Shown here piece after piece: positions 17,352 to 25,598 of a DNA stretch of 64,000 nt. The stretch comes from Aquimixticola soesokkakensis (GTDB lineage Bacteria; Pseudomonadota; Alphaproteobacteria; Rhodobacterales; Rhodobacteraceae), in assembly GCF_900172375.1 (NCBI RefSeq), contig NZ_FWFS01000005.1, forward strand, positions 124,001 to 188,000, in the 5' to 3' direction. Under the pieces are notes generated by a model, which was given only the letters and a program-made list of their open reading frames with translations, was not told where the DNA came from and made no database searches. Within the stretch, counting starts at the first letter, position 1, and every line of letters starts with the position of its first letter. The position numbers and the translations under genes were made by a program.

Positions 17352-19061
17352 TCAGCCGCCCACAGCGCGCAGCTGCACACCGGCGTTTTGCAAGGCCGCC
17401 CAGATCGCGGCGTCGCGCCCGTAGACATCGGTGCGGTATTCCATCCCGCCCTTGGGCATGCTGATGGCAGTGCGATAAACCAGATGCACCGGAACTTCGG
17501 TCTGCAACGCAATCACCGATTCCTGACCGGTGCGCAGATGGGACTGGAATTCTCCCACCGGATCGCTGGATTGCTTGGCCAGCAACGCATAGGCGAAATC
17601 AAAGGGGTCGTTCAGGCGCACACAGCCATGCGAAAAAGCACGGCTCTCGCGCGCAAACAATGATTTCGACGGCGTATCATGCAGATAGATGTTGTACTTG
17701 TTGGGGAACATGAACTTCACCAACCCCAGCGCATTGCCGTCCGACGGCGGCTGGCGCATCCGGTAGGGAAAGTTGCTGGCCGTATAGGCGTTGAAATTGA
17801 TGGCCGAGCGCGGCACGACCCGCCCGTTATTGTCCACGATATCAAGCTGCCCCGCCGCATTGGGGTTCTTTTGCATCAGGGGCAGATATTCCTTCGTGGT
17901 GATCGAGCGCGGAACGTTCCACGAGGGGTTGATCACCATATGCTCCATCATGTCGGAAAATTCCGGCGTGCGGCGATCGCGATCATTGGCCCCCACAACC
18001 GAGCGCGTTTCAAACGTCAGCTTGTCGTCGTCATAGATCTTGGCCGTGAAATCCGTGATATTGACCCAGATGTAGCGCCCCGTGCGCGGGATGTTCATCC
18101 AGCGCTCGCGCTCCATGGCCACCACGATCGACGCCAGACGCTGCGCGGGTTCGATATTTATCGCCGCCAAAGTCCCGGCGCCAACCACCCCGTCCGCGGC
18201 CAAACCGTGGCGCATCTGGAAAATCTGGACCGCTTTCTGAATTTGCGCATCATAGGTTGCAGTATTGGTCCGTCCCAGATCCCCCATCGCCATCAAACGG
18301 TTGCGCAGCGCGACCACGCCTGCGCCGCTCGCCCCCGGCTCGAGTTTTCCATTGGGCACCTGCGGCCCCCAACCGCCCTGGCCGATGACCTTTTCCATCG
18401 TCAGCTTTTCGCGCATCAGCCGCGTGTATTCGGGCGAGCTGGGCGCAAGGCCGCGCAGGAAGGCGGCGGGCGAGGATTTGGTGAAATTGATCAGGGTCTG
18501 GGTGCCATCACGCAGCGGCACGACCCGTTTGATATCCGACACGACCTGCGAGGGTGTCAGAATGCCGGTCTGCAGATCGCGCGCATAGGTCAAAAACAAT
18601 TTGGACAGGGCGACTTCAACCTGCCCCTGCTCGCGCTCGGATGTGATGGCGCGCATGTTGGCACTGAGCAGCGTGGTGTCAAATGCGGGCAATCCCTGAT
18701 CGGGCGCCGCCTGCACCGCCGCCAGCAAAGCGCGCCGCCGCGACGCATCGCGCGCGCTGTTGGAGGTCCAGATCGGCTGGTAATTCGTTGCGCGGTAAAA
18801 GGCGGCAATCTCGCTGTCATCCGAGGCCGCTTCGGCCACGGCCTGCATGAAGGCCGTCACTTGCACCGCCTGGCCCGCGCCGCTTTGACCTGTCGCGTTT
18901 TGCGCCGCCACCGGCGTTGCAAGGGGCGCGCCAAGCGCCATCGCCGCCACGCCAAGCGCCAGAGCCGTCCGCAGAGCCACCGCGCGCAGTTTGTCACCTG
19001 TCAGCGCGCGCGCGGCGCAATCGTTGAGCACATCATCAATGCGCGAAATAACTTTGGTCAT
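17352..19061 (-). CDS. L,D-transpeptidase (YkuD domain) with peptidoglycan-binding domain
   Basis: An exported 569-aa enzyme that makes L,D-crosslinks in peptidoglycan or attaches proteins to it. A Sec signal (LRTALALGVAAMALGAPLATPVAAQ) precedes a long scaffold-like region. A PG_binding_1 domain lies at about 245-300 (NRLMAMGDLG through HGLAADGVVGAGTLAAI). The YkuD domain at about 320-500 carries the catalytic SHGCVRLNDP with Cys480. The overall layout is that of the E. coli YcbB/LdtD type. AAGGAGG sits before the ATG. It faces the YcbK-like peptidase gene across 551 bp, and both act on the cell wall. Confidence 0.93.
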   Translation of the reverse strand: MTKVISRIDDVLNDCAARALTGDKLRAVALRTALALGVAAMALGAPLATPVAAQNATGQSGAGQAVQVTAFMQAVAEAASDDSEIAAFYRATNYQPIWTSNSARDASRRRALLAAVQAAPDQGLPAFDTTLLSANMRAITSEREQGQVEVALSKLFLTYARDLQTGILTPSQVVSDIKRVVPLRDGTQTLINFTKSSPAAFLRGLAPSSPEYTRLMREKLTMEKVIGQGGWGPQVPNGKLEPGASGAGVVALRNRLMAMGDLGRTNTATYDAQIQKAVQIFQMRHGLAADGVVGAGTLAAINIEPAQRLASIVVAMERERWMNIPRTGRYIWVNITDFTAKIYDDDKLTFETRSVVGANDRDRRTPEFSDMMEHMVINPSWNVPRSITTKEYLPLMQKNPNAAGQLDIVDNNGRVVPRSAINFNAYTASNFPYRMRQPPSDGNALGLVKFMFPNKYNIYLHDTPSKSLFARESRAFSHGCVRLNDPFDFAYALLAKQSSDPVGEFQSHLRTGQESVIALQTEVPVHLVYRTAISMPKGGMEYRTDVYGRDAAIWAALQNAGVQLRAVGG

Positions 19062-19612
19062 GAATGGCCTCCTTGGCGCAGTCCTTGCCGATCTTCATAG
19101 GCTATAATCGGCGCGCGATGCATTGCCTATGACGCTGTTGTCAAAATTTGTGACGGCAGCGTCACACCCAAACACCCGTAAATCGGCGTTCGTTCCGCCA
19201 ATCCGACCCGCGCCCGCCCCTCGCCCGGCGCGCGCTAAACGGCATACGGCGGGAAATTACATCGCGAACTGCGGCATTCTTGTGCAAAATCAACCATGCC
19301 AGCGCCCGTGGCAAGGTATGGTTAACCGGACTTGCGCAAAAATCTGCCGATTTCACGCCTTGGTAAGGATTCGTCGGGAACCCCCTCTTGGTCCGTGAAT
19401 AGTCCTGTGTCATAACGGGTCCACACCTTGGGGATAGGGTGAGGCAGTGCCCGAACAGGCAGTGCCGGACCACGCAGGGGCTGCCACCCGACGCGAGACT
19501 GGTCCGAAACTGTGACGAGTTGTTCGGTTACTCGGTCGCCGTAAAAGACCGATCCGGCCGCCATAAGGCCGGGCACATGAAAACAGGCAAGCGAACGGGA
19601 CGCTTTGGACAG
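19062..19612. other. Divergent promoter region between the L,D-transpeptidase and YcbK-like genes
   Basis: About 550 bp that must drive both cell-wall genes. A short direct repeat AGGCAGTGCC occurs at about 19442 and 19460. No RNA gene or convincing small gene was seen. Plus-strand frames from 19439 or 19577 run into the YcbK-like gene without family support. Confidence 0.5.
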
Positions 19613-20182
19613 ATGACAGACACGAGCTCAACGGGCTTTTCGCGGCGCGGACTTTTGCGCGCCTTCGCGGCAACGACACTTGTGGCCGCCCCCTCTTATG
19701 CCAATGCCGCCGGCTTTTTGCGCGGCGCGGGCGATATCCGCCGGATTTCGATGTATTCGGGCCGTACCGGCGAAAGCATCGACACGATCTACTGGATCGA
19801 AGGTGAATACATCCAGGAAGCCCTGAAAGAGATCACCTATTTCATGCGCGACTGGCGCAATTCCAAAATGATCGGCATGGACCCGCGCACCGTGGACATT
19901 ATGGCCGCTTCCAAAAGCCTGATGGACACGGACGAGCCCTATATGCTGCTCTCGGGCTACCGTTCGCCGGAAACCAACAACATGCTGCGCTCGCGCTCTT
20001 CGGGTGTTGCGAAGAATTCGCTGCACATGAAGGGCGAAGCGGCCGATTTGCGTCTCAAATCGCGCTCGGTTGCGCAGATGGCAGGCGCGGCGAAAACCTG
20101 CAACGCAGGCGGCGTTGGCACCTATCGCGGTTCGAACTTTGTTCATATGGATTGCGGTCCGATCCGCACCTGGAACGGTTGA
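19613..20182 (+). CDS. Tat-exported YcbK-like (DUF882, peptidase M15 fold) protein
   Basis: A 189-aa predicted periplasmic murein peptidase of the M15/DUF882 group. The start at 19613 gives a Tat signal with twin arginine in FSRRGLLRAF, a hydrophobic stretch and a cut near SYANA. Zinc-ligand motifs are SLHMKGEAADLR (HxxxxxxxD type) and FVHMDCG (HxD); LLSGYRSPETN is the typical family segment. An in-frame ATG at 19577 would add 12 residues. It lies opposite the L,D-transpeptidase gene, as in many alphaproteobacteria, consistent with shared work on the cell wall. Confidence 0.9.
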   Translation: MTDTSSTGFSRRGLLRAFAATTLVAAPSYANAAGFLRGAGDIRRISMYSGRTGESIDTIYWIEGEYIQEALKEITYFMRDWRNSKMIGMDPRTVDIMAASKSLMDTDEPYMLLSGYRSPETNNMLRSRSSGVAKNSLHMKGEAADLRLKSRSVAQMAGAAKTCNAGGVGTYRGSNFVHMDCGPIRTWNG

Positions 20183-20237
20183 TCGCCCACCCGTTATCTT
20201 CGGGTCAGTGATTGCTGAGCCGGTAGCAAGACTTCAG

Positions 20238-20308
20238 CGGCGTTTGGCGTCACCTCAAAGCTTCGGGTCCCGTCCGAGCTTTTGGAAGGTGACGCCAAGC
20301 GCCGTTTT
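20238..20308 (+). terminator. Very long stem-loop downstream of the YcbK-like gene
   Basis: CGGCGTTTGGCGTCACCT (20238-20255) pairs with AGGTGACGCCAAGCGCCG (20287-20304) with a single G-T wobble. The loop holds an inner stem AAAGCT/AGCTTT (20257-20262 with 20277-20282). TTTT follows. It may be an oversized terminator or a structured RNA. Confidence 0.7.
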
Positions 20309-20395
20309 GTTTGCCTGTCGTTTTGGTGAAGACCCTTGAGGGGCGTGCCACCCTGCTCTCAAACGACACTCCGACCAAACACCCCCAAAAACGAC

Positions 20396-20426
20396 AAAAG
20401 GCGCAGGATCTCCCCTGCGCCTTTTT
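20396..20426. terminator. Bidirectional terminator between the YcbK-like and DUF1127 genes
   Basis: GGCGCAGG (20400-20407) pairs with CCTGCGCC (20414-20421), with A4 before and T5 after, placed between convergent genes. Confidence 0.88.
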
Positions 20427-20448
20427 GATCTTGGAAAGCGGGTTGCGC

Positions 20449-20667
20449 TTAGTTGAGCGACCCGAAAACGTGGTGGACCAGCATGTTGCGGGTCAGGCCC
20501 AGTTCGGCAAGTTCCGCATCCGACAGCGCGTCGAGTTCTTTGTAGCGCATCATATGCGAATTTGCGTTTGCGAGGCTGTCAAAGAAAGCACCGACCTGTG
20601 CTGCAGCGGCGGCAAAGAAGCCAAGGATCGGTTGGGCGAATTTGGTGTTTTGAGCGAGAGTAGCCAT
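20449..20667 (-). CDS. DUF1127 (YjiS-like) small protein
   Basis: A 72-aa protein. The C-terminal half has the DUF1127 pattern (YKELDALSDAELAELGLTRN, like the family's L-SD-EL-DIGL-R), preceded by an alanine-rich helix. Related small proteins in Rhodobacter (for example CcaF1) bind RNA and sit with stress-induced small RNAs; a similar role is inference, since the basic patches are weak here. The start at 20667 has AAGGGGAA upstream. The track to 20730 is an overextension. Confidence 0.85.
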   Translation of the reverse strand: MATLAQNTKFAQPILGFFAAAAAQVGAFFDSLANANSHMMRYKELDALSDAELAELGLTRNMLVHHVFGSLN

Positions 20668-20803
20668 GGTGTTCCCCTTTTTGGGTTTGGGAGAATTTCG
20701 ATGTGTTCTTGTGTTGTCCTTTTCTAGCATGCGGCAGCGCAGAATTAGAAATGCTCTTTGTGCAAGGCGGCTGCCCAGAAAATGCGCGTCTGCCTTACTG
20801 AGG

Positions 20804-20848
20804 TCTTAACGCGCGCGGCTTTCCCCGCGCGCGTTAAGATTTTTATTT
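20804..20848 (+). terminator. Strong plus-strand terminator without an upstream gene
   Basis: Perfect 15-bp stem: TCTTAACGCGCGCGG (20804-20818) with CCGCGCGCGTTAAGA (20825-20839), a 6-nt loop, then TTTTTATTT. No plus-strand gene ends in the preceding 370 bp, and another terminator lies at 20396-20426. It may end a small RNA divergent from DUF1127. Confidence 0.85.
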
Positions 20849-20938
20849 ACCAAGCGGTAAAATGCGCGATAGTCGGCAAAGCCGCCCCCGGGGCCTCCTG
20901 TGGGCTTCATACTGACCCCGCCATTTTGGACCACCGCC

Positions 20939-22255
20939 ATGCATGATCATAAAGCCAACGACCTTGATGCCTTCTGGATGCCGTTCACGGCGAACCGCCA
21001 GTTCAAGGCCAACCCCCGCATGCTGGTCGCCGCCAAGGACATGCATTACACCACCTCCGAAGGGCGTCAGATCCTGGACGGCACCGCCGGTTTGTGGTGC
21101 TGTAACGCGGGCCATTGCCGCCCCAAAATCGTCGAAGCGGTGCAAAAGCAAGTCGCACAGATGGACTATGCGCCTGCCTTCCAGATGGGCCACCCGATTG
21201 CCTTCGAACTGGCCAACCGTCTGGTCGATATCGCGCCCGAGGGCATGGACCATGTGTTCTACACCAACTCCGGCTCTGAATCGGTCGAGACAGCGCTCAA
21301 GATCGCGCTGGCCTACCACCGTGCGCGCGGCGAAGGTCAGCGCACCCGCCTGATCGGGCGCGAGCGCGGCTATCACGGGGTGAACTTTGGCGGCATTTCC
21401 GTGGGCGGGATCGTCACCAACCGCAAGAATTTCGGCACGCTTCTGGCGGGCGTTGATCACCTGCCCCACACCCATCTGCCCGAAAACCGCTTTTCCAAGG
21501 GCCAGCCCGAGCATGGCGCGCATCTGGCCGACGAGCTGGAGCGCATCGTGACCCTGCACGGGGGCGACACGATCGCTGCCGTGATCGTCGAGCCGATGGC
21601 AGGTTCCACCGGCGTGCTGTTGCCGCCCAAGGGCTATCTGCAACGCCTGCGCGACATCACGGCCAAACACGGCATTCTTTTGATTTTCGACGAGGTGATC
21701 ACCGGCTTTGGCCGCCTTGGCGCGCCCTTTGCCGCCCAGCACTACGGCGTCACGCCCGACCTGATGACCACGGCCAAGGGGCTGACCAATGGCACCATCC
21801 CCATGGGCGCGGTGCTGGCCAGCGGCGCGGTGCATGATGCCTTCATGAACGGTCCCGAGCATATGATCGAGCTGTTCCACGGCTATACCTATTCGGGCAA
21901 TCCGATTGCCTGCGCGGCCGGGATCGCCACACTCGATACCTACGCCGAGGAAGGATTGTTCGAAAACGCCGCCAGCCTTGCCCCCTATTGGCAAGAGGCG
22001 CTGCACAGCCTGCGCGATGCGCGCCATGTCATCGACATCCGCAACGAAGGGCTGATCGGCGCGATTGAACTTGACCCCATCGCGGGCGAGCCGACCAAAC
22101 GTGCCTTTACCGCTTTCCTCAAAGCCTATGAGGCAGGAATCCTGATCCGCACCACCGGCGACATCATCGCCATGTCCCCGCCGCTGATGATCACCAAAGA
22201 TCAGATCGACACGCTGGTGGGCACGCTGCGCGATGTGCTGGGCAAGCTTGACTAG
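20939..22255 (+). CDS. Omega-amino acid (beta-alanine):pyruvate aminotransferase
   Basis: A class III PLP aminotransferase of 438 aa, moving the amino group of beta-alanine or a related omega-amine to pyruvate. MHDHKANDLDAFWMPFTANRQFK is the typical start of this subgroup. NSGSESVETALK, the PLP-phosphate segment, FDEVITGFGRLG and the Schiff-base Lys280 in TTAKGLTNGTIPMGAV are intact. A GTG at 20900 would add 13 unconserved residues; GGACCACCGCC upstream supports the ATG at 20939. Its stop shares the bases CTAG with the stop of the convergent dioxygenase gene. Confidence 0.92.
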   Translation: MHDHKANDLDAFWMPFTANRQFKANPRMLVAAKDMHYTTSEGRQILDGTAGLWCCNAGHCRPKIVEAVQKQVAQMDYAPAFQMGHPIAFELANRLVDIAPEGMDHVFYTNSGSESVETALKIALAYHRARGEGQRTRLIGRERGYHGVNFGGISVGGIVTNRKNFGTLLAGVDHLPHTHLPENRFSKGQPEHGAHLADELERIVTLHGGDTIAAVIVEPMAGSTGVLLPPKGYLQRLRDITAKHGILLIFDEVITGFGRLGAPFAAQHYGVTPDLMTTAKGLTNGTIPMGAVLASGAVHDAFMNGPEHMIELFHGYTYSGNPIACAAGIATLDTYAEEGLFENAASLAPYWQEALHSLRDARHVIDIRNEGLIGAIELDPIAGEPTKRAFTAFLKAYEAGILIRTTGDIIAMSPPLMITKDQIDTLVGTLRDVLGKLD

Positions 22256-23070
22256 GCAGCGTGAAACACGAACGAGCGCATCGAAAGCGACCCCATGTCG
22301 ATGCTCTCGGTCATGAAGGTCAGATTATCGCGGGCGTCGGATGCGCCCGCGATGGTCAGCGCCGGTAGATAATGATCCACCGACGGGTGCGCCTGGGCAA
22401 ACACCGCCCCCATGCGCGCGCGATCGCCCAAAGCGGCGAAATCGCGCGCCGCCAGCCGGTCGGCAAACTGCGCATCAAATGCGAGCGCGAAATCCTGCGG
22501 ACGACTGCTGAGCCTGCGCAGGTTGTGAACGATATTGCCGGACCCCAAAATCAGCACCCCGCGGTCGCGCAGGGCCGAAAGCGTCGCACCGATCTCAAGC
22601 TGGTAGGCAAGGTCTTTGGACATATCGATAGAGATCTGGAACACCGGCACATCGGCCTCGGGGTACAGAAACTTCAGCACCGTCCACGCGCCGTGATCCA
22701 GACCCCAGGTGTCATCTTCCTGAGCGTGGTGGCTGGCCAGCAGGGACACCACATCGCGCGCCAGTTCCGGCGCGCCGGCGGCGGGATATTGCTGGGCAAA
22801 AAGCGCCTCGGGAAAGCCGCCGAAATCATGGATCGTGCGCGGCAAGGCCGAGACATCGACAAGGGTGGTGCCCTGGGTCATCCAATGGGCCGACACCACA
22901 AGAATGGCCTGCGGGCGCGGCAGGCTTTGGCCCAGGGCGCTCCACGCACGGCTGAACCCCGTGTCGTTGATCGCATTCATCGGGGTGCCATGGCCCAGAA
23001 AAACCACGGGCATACGGGCACTCAAAGGAAGGCTGTCGCGCAATTTGCGCAGGGCGTCGGCGGTACTCAT
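22252..23070 (-). CDS. DODA-type extradiol aromatic ring-opening dioxygenase (YgiD-like)
   Basis: A 272-aa member of the class III LigB-like dioxygenases, similar to 4,5-DOPA extradiol dioxygenase YgiD. Metal-ligand histidines are seen in FLGHGTPMN (His27), VVSAHW, WGLDHGAWTVL and GSGNIVHNL. Such enzymes open catechol rings with iron or zinc; the natural substrate in bacteria is usually unknown. AAAGGAA favours the ATG at 23070 over the GTG one codon before. The LLM oxidoreductase gene is upstream on the same strand, 67 bp away, so the two may be cotranscribed. Confidence 0.9.
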   Translation of the reverse strand: MSTADALRKLRDSLPLSARMPVVFLGHGTPMNAINDTGFSRAWSALGQSLPRPQAILVVSAHWMTQGTTLVDVSALPRTIHDFGGFPEALFAQQYPAAGAPELARDVVSLLASHHAQEDDTWGLDHGAWTVLKFLYPEADVPVFQISIDMSKDLAYQLEIGATLSALRDRGVLILGSGNIVHNLRRLSSRPQDFALAFDAQFADRLAARDFAALGDRARMGAVFAQAHPSVDHYLPALTIAGASDARDNLTFMTESIDMGSLSMRSFVFHAA

Positions 23071-23137
23071 CACATATTCCTTTCAGTCAGGCGGAGGGCC
23101 TGCAGGAAGCCTGTGCCACGCGCAGGCCAGTCAGGGG

Positions 23138-24157
23138 TTAACGCCAGCCGAGAGCGGGCGCGACATGGGTCAGAAGGCTTTCGATCACATGGGCATTGTA
23201 ATCGACGCCCAGCATGTTTGGCACCGTCAGCAACAGCGTGTCGGCCGCGGCAATCGCCTCGTCGCCCTTGAGCTGGTCAATCAACTTGTCCGGCTCGGCG
23301 GCATAGCCCCGCCCGAATACGGCACGCATATTGTCGATCACCCCGATCTGGTCTGCCGATTTCGACCCGTTGCCGAAATACATCCGGTCGTCGTCATTCA
23401 TCAGCGCAAAGATCGAGCGGCTGACCGACACGCGCGGCTGGCGCGTGTGGCCCGCCTTGGCCCAGGCCGCGCGGTAGATGCGGATTTGCTCGGCTTGCTG
23501 GATATGGAACGGCGCGCCGCCTTCGTCCTCTTTCAGGGTCGAGCTTTGCAGGTTCATCCCCTTTTCTGCGGCCCAGATCGCGGTGGCATTGGACGCCGAT
23601 CCCCACCAGATCCGCTCGCGCAACCCGGCAGATTGCGGCTCGAGGCGCAGCAACCCGGGGGGATTGGGGAACATCGGGCGCGGGTTGGGTTTGGCAAATC
23701 CGCGCCCCTCGATCTGATCCAGAAAGACCTCCGTATGGCGGCGGGCCATATCGGCAGAGGTTTCGCCCTCGCCGGGCTGATAGCCGAAATACTTCCACCC
23801 GTCGACGACCTGTTCGGGGCTGCCGCGCGAAATGCCAAGCTGCAAGCGCCCGCCCGAAATCAGATCCGCCGCACCCGCGTCCTCGACCATATACAACGGG
23901 TTTTCATAGCGCATATCGATCACGCCTGTGCCAATCTCGATGCGCTGCGTGCGCGCCCCGATGGCCGCCAGAAGCGGAAATGGCGCGGCGAGCTGTTGCG
24001 CATAGTGGTGGACGCGAAAATACGCCCCATCAAGGCCCAAGTCCTCGGCCACCTGTGCCAGATCAATGGATTGCAAAAGCACATCCGACGCTGATTTCAC
24101 CTGCGATCCACGCTCGTTCGCCCAATGCCCGAAGGACAGAAAACCGATATTTTTCAT
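23138..24157 (-). CDS. LLM-class flavin-dependent oxidoreductase
   Basis: A 339-aa luciferase-like monooxygenase-fold enzyme using reduced FMN or F420. The start MKNIGFLSFGHW leads into a TIM-barrel pattern: AEDLGLDGAYFRVHHY, RTQRIEIGTGVIDMRYENPLYMVEDA, and LISGGRLQLGISRGSPEQV, the flavin-phosphate segment. WWGSASNATAIWAAEKG is the usual late motif. The substrate is unknown. It may be cotranscribed with the DODA dioxygenase, which would fit an aromatic or xenobiotic oxidation role, but this is inference. Confidence 0.88.
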   Translation of the reverse strand: MKNIGFLSFGHWANERGSQVKSASDVLLQSIDLAQVAEDLGLDGAYFRVHHYAQQLAAPFPLLAAIGARTQRIEIGTGVIDMRYENPLYMVEDAGAADLISGGRLQLGISRGSPEQVVDGWKYFGYQPGEGETSADMARRHTEVFLDQIEGRGFAKPNPRPMFPNPPGLLRLEPQSAGLRERIWWGSASNATAIWAAEKGMNLQSSTLKEDEGGAPFHIQQAEQIRIYRAAWAKAGHTRQPRVSVSRSIFALMNDDDRMYFGNGSKSADQIGVIDNMRAVFGRGYAAEPDKLIDQLKGDEAIAAADTLLLTVPNMLGVDYNAHVIESLLTHVAPALGWR

Positions 24158-24441
24158 GACAGTATCCTTGTGACGGCAGGTGGCGCCCTCTTGGTGCCCT
24201 GCCCTGTTGCCATCTATCTAAGGGCGCACAGCCAATCGCTGCAAGTGGGCGCAAGGTTCGAAAAAGCGCAGATACTGTGCAGATCGCGCGCGGGCAGACA
24301 CGCAAGTTTGCGCCAGAGGCGTGGATTTTTGCGGCAGCCCGCTGGCGAGCAAGCTATAGGAAGGCCAGGCAGAGGACGCCGAGCGCGCCCTCGACACACC
24401 AGCGCGCCTTTTGCCGCGCGCCAGCCCTGCGGAGCGGATCG

Positions 24442-25452
24442 ATGAAAACTGCACTTGTGACCGGATCTGCCGGATTTATCGGCTATTTTTTGTGCCGCCG
24501 TTTGCTGGATGAGGGATTTCGGGTCATCGGCGTCGATGCGCTAAGCGACTATTACGACGTTGCCCTCAAGCAGCGGCGCGAAGCCATGTTGAAGGAGTCC
24601 CCCCACTACCGTTGCGTGCATGACAAGGTCGAAACCCCTGGTCTGCTGATGGGGTTGTTTGCCGAGGAAACGCCCGAAGTGGTGATCCATCTTGCGGGTC
24701 AGGCGGGGGTGCGTCACTCGCTGGAGGATCCGCGCAGCTATCTGGAAAGCAACATCATCGGCACCTTTGAATTGCTCGAAGCGGCGCGGGCCCATCCGCC
24801 TCGGCATCTGCTGATCGCCTCCACCTCCTCGGCCTATGGGGCGAATGACGTGATGCCCTATGTGGAAACTGACCGCGCGGATCACCAGATTTCCTTTTAC
24901 GCCGCGACGAAAAAGTCCACCGAAGCCATGGCGCATTCCTATGCCCATCTCTACGGCCTTCCGGTGACCATGTTCCGGTTCTTTACGGTCTACGGCCCGT
25001 GGGGCCGCCCAGATATGGCCTTGTTCAAATTTACCAAGGCGATCCTGAACGGTGATCCGATCGACGTCTACAACTACGGCGATATGAAGCGTGATTTTAC
25101 CTATGTCGTCGATCTGGTAGAGGGCATTCGCCTGTTGATGGACGCCATCCCCGAACGCCCAGCCAACAGGGAGGTGCCCGAAGGCGACAGCCTTTCGCCC
25201 GTCGCGCCCTGGCGGGTGGTGAATCTGGGCAACTCGGACTGCGTGCAACTGGTGGATTTCATCAAGGCGATCGAGGCGGCCACGGGGTGCCGCGCGAAAC
25301 AAAACCTGATGCCGATGCAAGCGGGCGATGTTCCCGCCACATGGGCCAACGCGGATTTGTTGAAAACCCTGACCGGCTATCGCCCCAAAACCCGCGTCAC
25401 CGAAGGGGTGAAGGCTTTTGTTGCCTGGTATCGCGACTACTACAAGGTGTGA
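24442..25452 (+). CDS. NAD-dependent epimerase, UDP-glucuronate 4-epimerase type
   Basis: A 336-aa short-chain dehydrogenase-type sugar-nucleotide epimerase, probably interconverting UDP-glucuronate and UDP-galacturonate for surface polysaccharide. The Rossmann motif GSAGFIG is at 8-14, IASTSSAYG supplies the Ser/Thr, and catalytic Tyr153 and Lys157 are in YAATK. FRFFTVYGPWGRPDMALFKF and the DVYNYGDMKRDFTYV segment are strongly typical of UDP-glucuronate epimerases. GGAG lies 7-10 nt before the ATG. No other polysaccharide gene is in the window, and what follows is a patch of different composition. Confidence 0.9.
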   Translation: MKTALVTGSAGFIGYFLCRRLLDEGFRVIGVDALSDYYDVALKQRREAMLKESPHYRCVHDKVETPGLLMGLFAEETPEVVIHLAGQAGVRHSLEDPRSYLESNIIGTFELLEAARAHPPRHLLIASTSSAYGANDVMPYVETDRADHQISFYAATKKSTEAMAHSYAHLYGLPVTMFRFFTVYGPWGRPDMALFKFTKAILNGDPIDVYNYGDMKRDFTYVVDLVEGIRLLMDAIPERPANREVPEGDSLSPVAPWRVVNLGNSDCVQLVDFIKAIEAATGCRAKQNLMPMQAGDVPATWANADLLKTLTGYRPKTRVTEGVKAFVAWYRDYYKV

Positions 25453-25598
25453 CGCGGCCTGATCTGTTGTGAAGATCGCGCTTTTGCCAATGCACCATAA
25501 GTTTTCACACCCAGATAAGTCGGCGTTGCTGTAGATTGGAATTTTATATTCAATTTCAGTAAGCTATTTGGCAGAATTTCTCGCCGCAAGGCATAAGC

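Noticed and set aside
20900-20938. GTG start for the aminotransferase
   Set aside because: It adds 13 residues without family similarity, while the ATG at 20939 begins the conserved MHDHKANDLDAFW segment.
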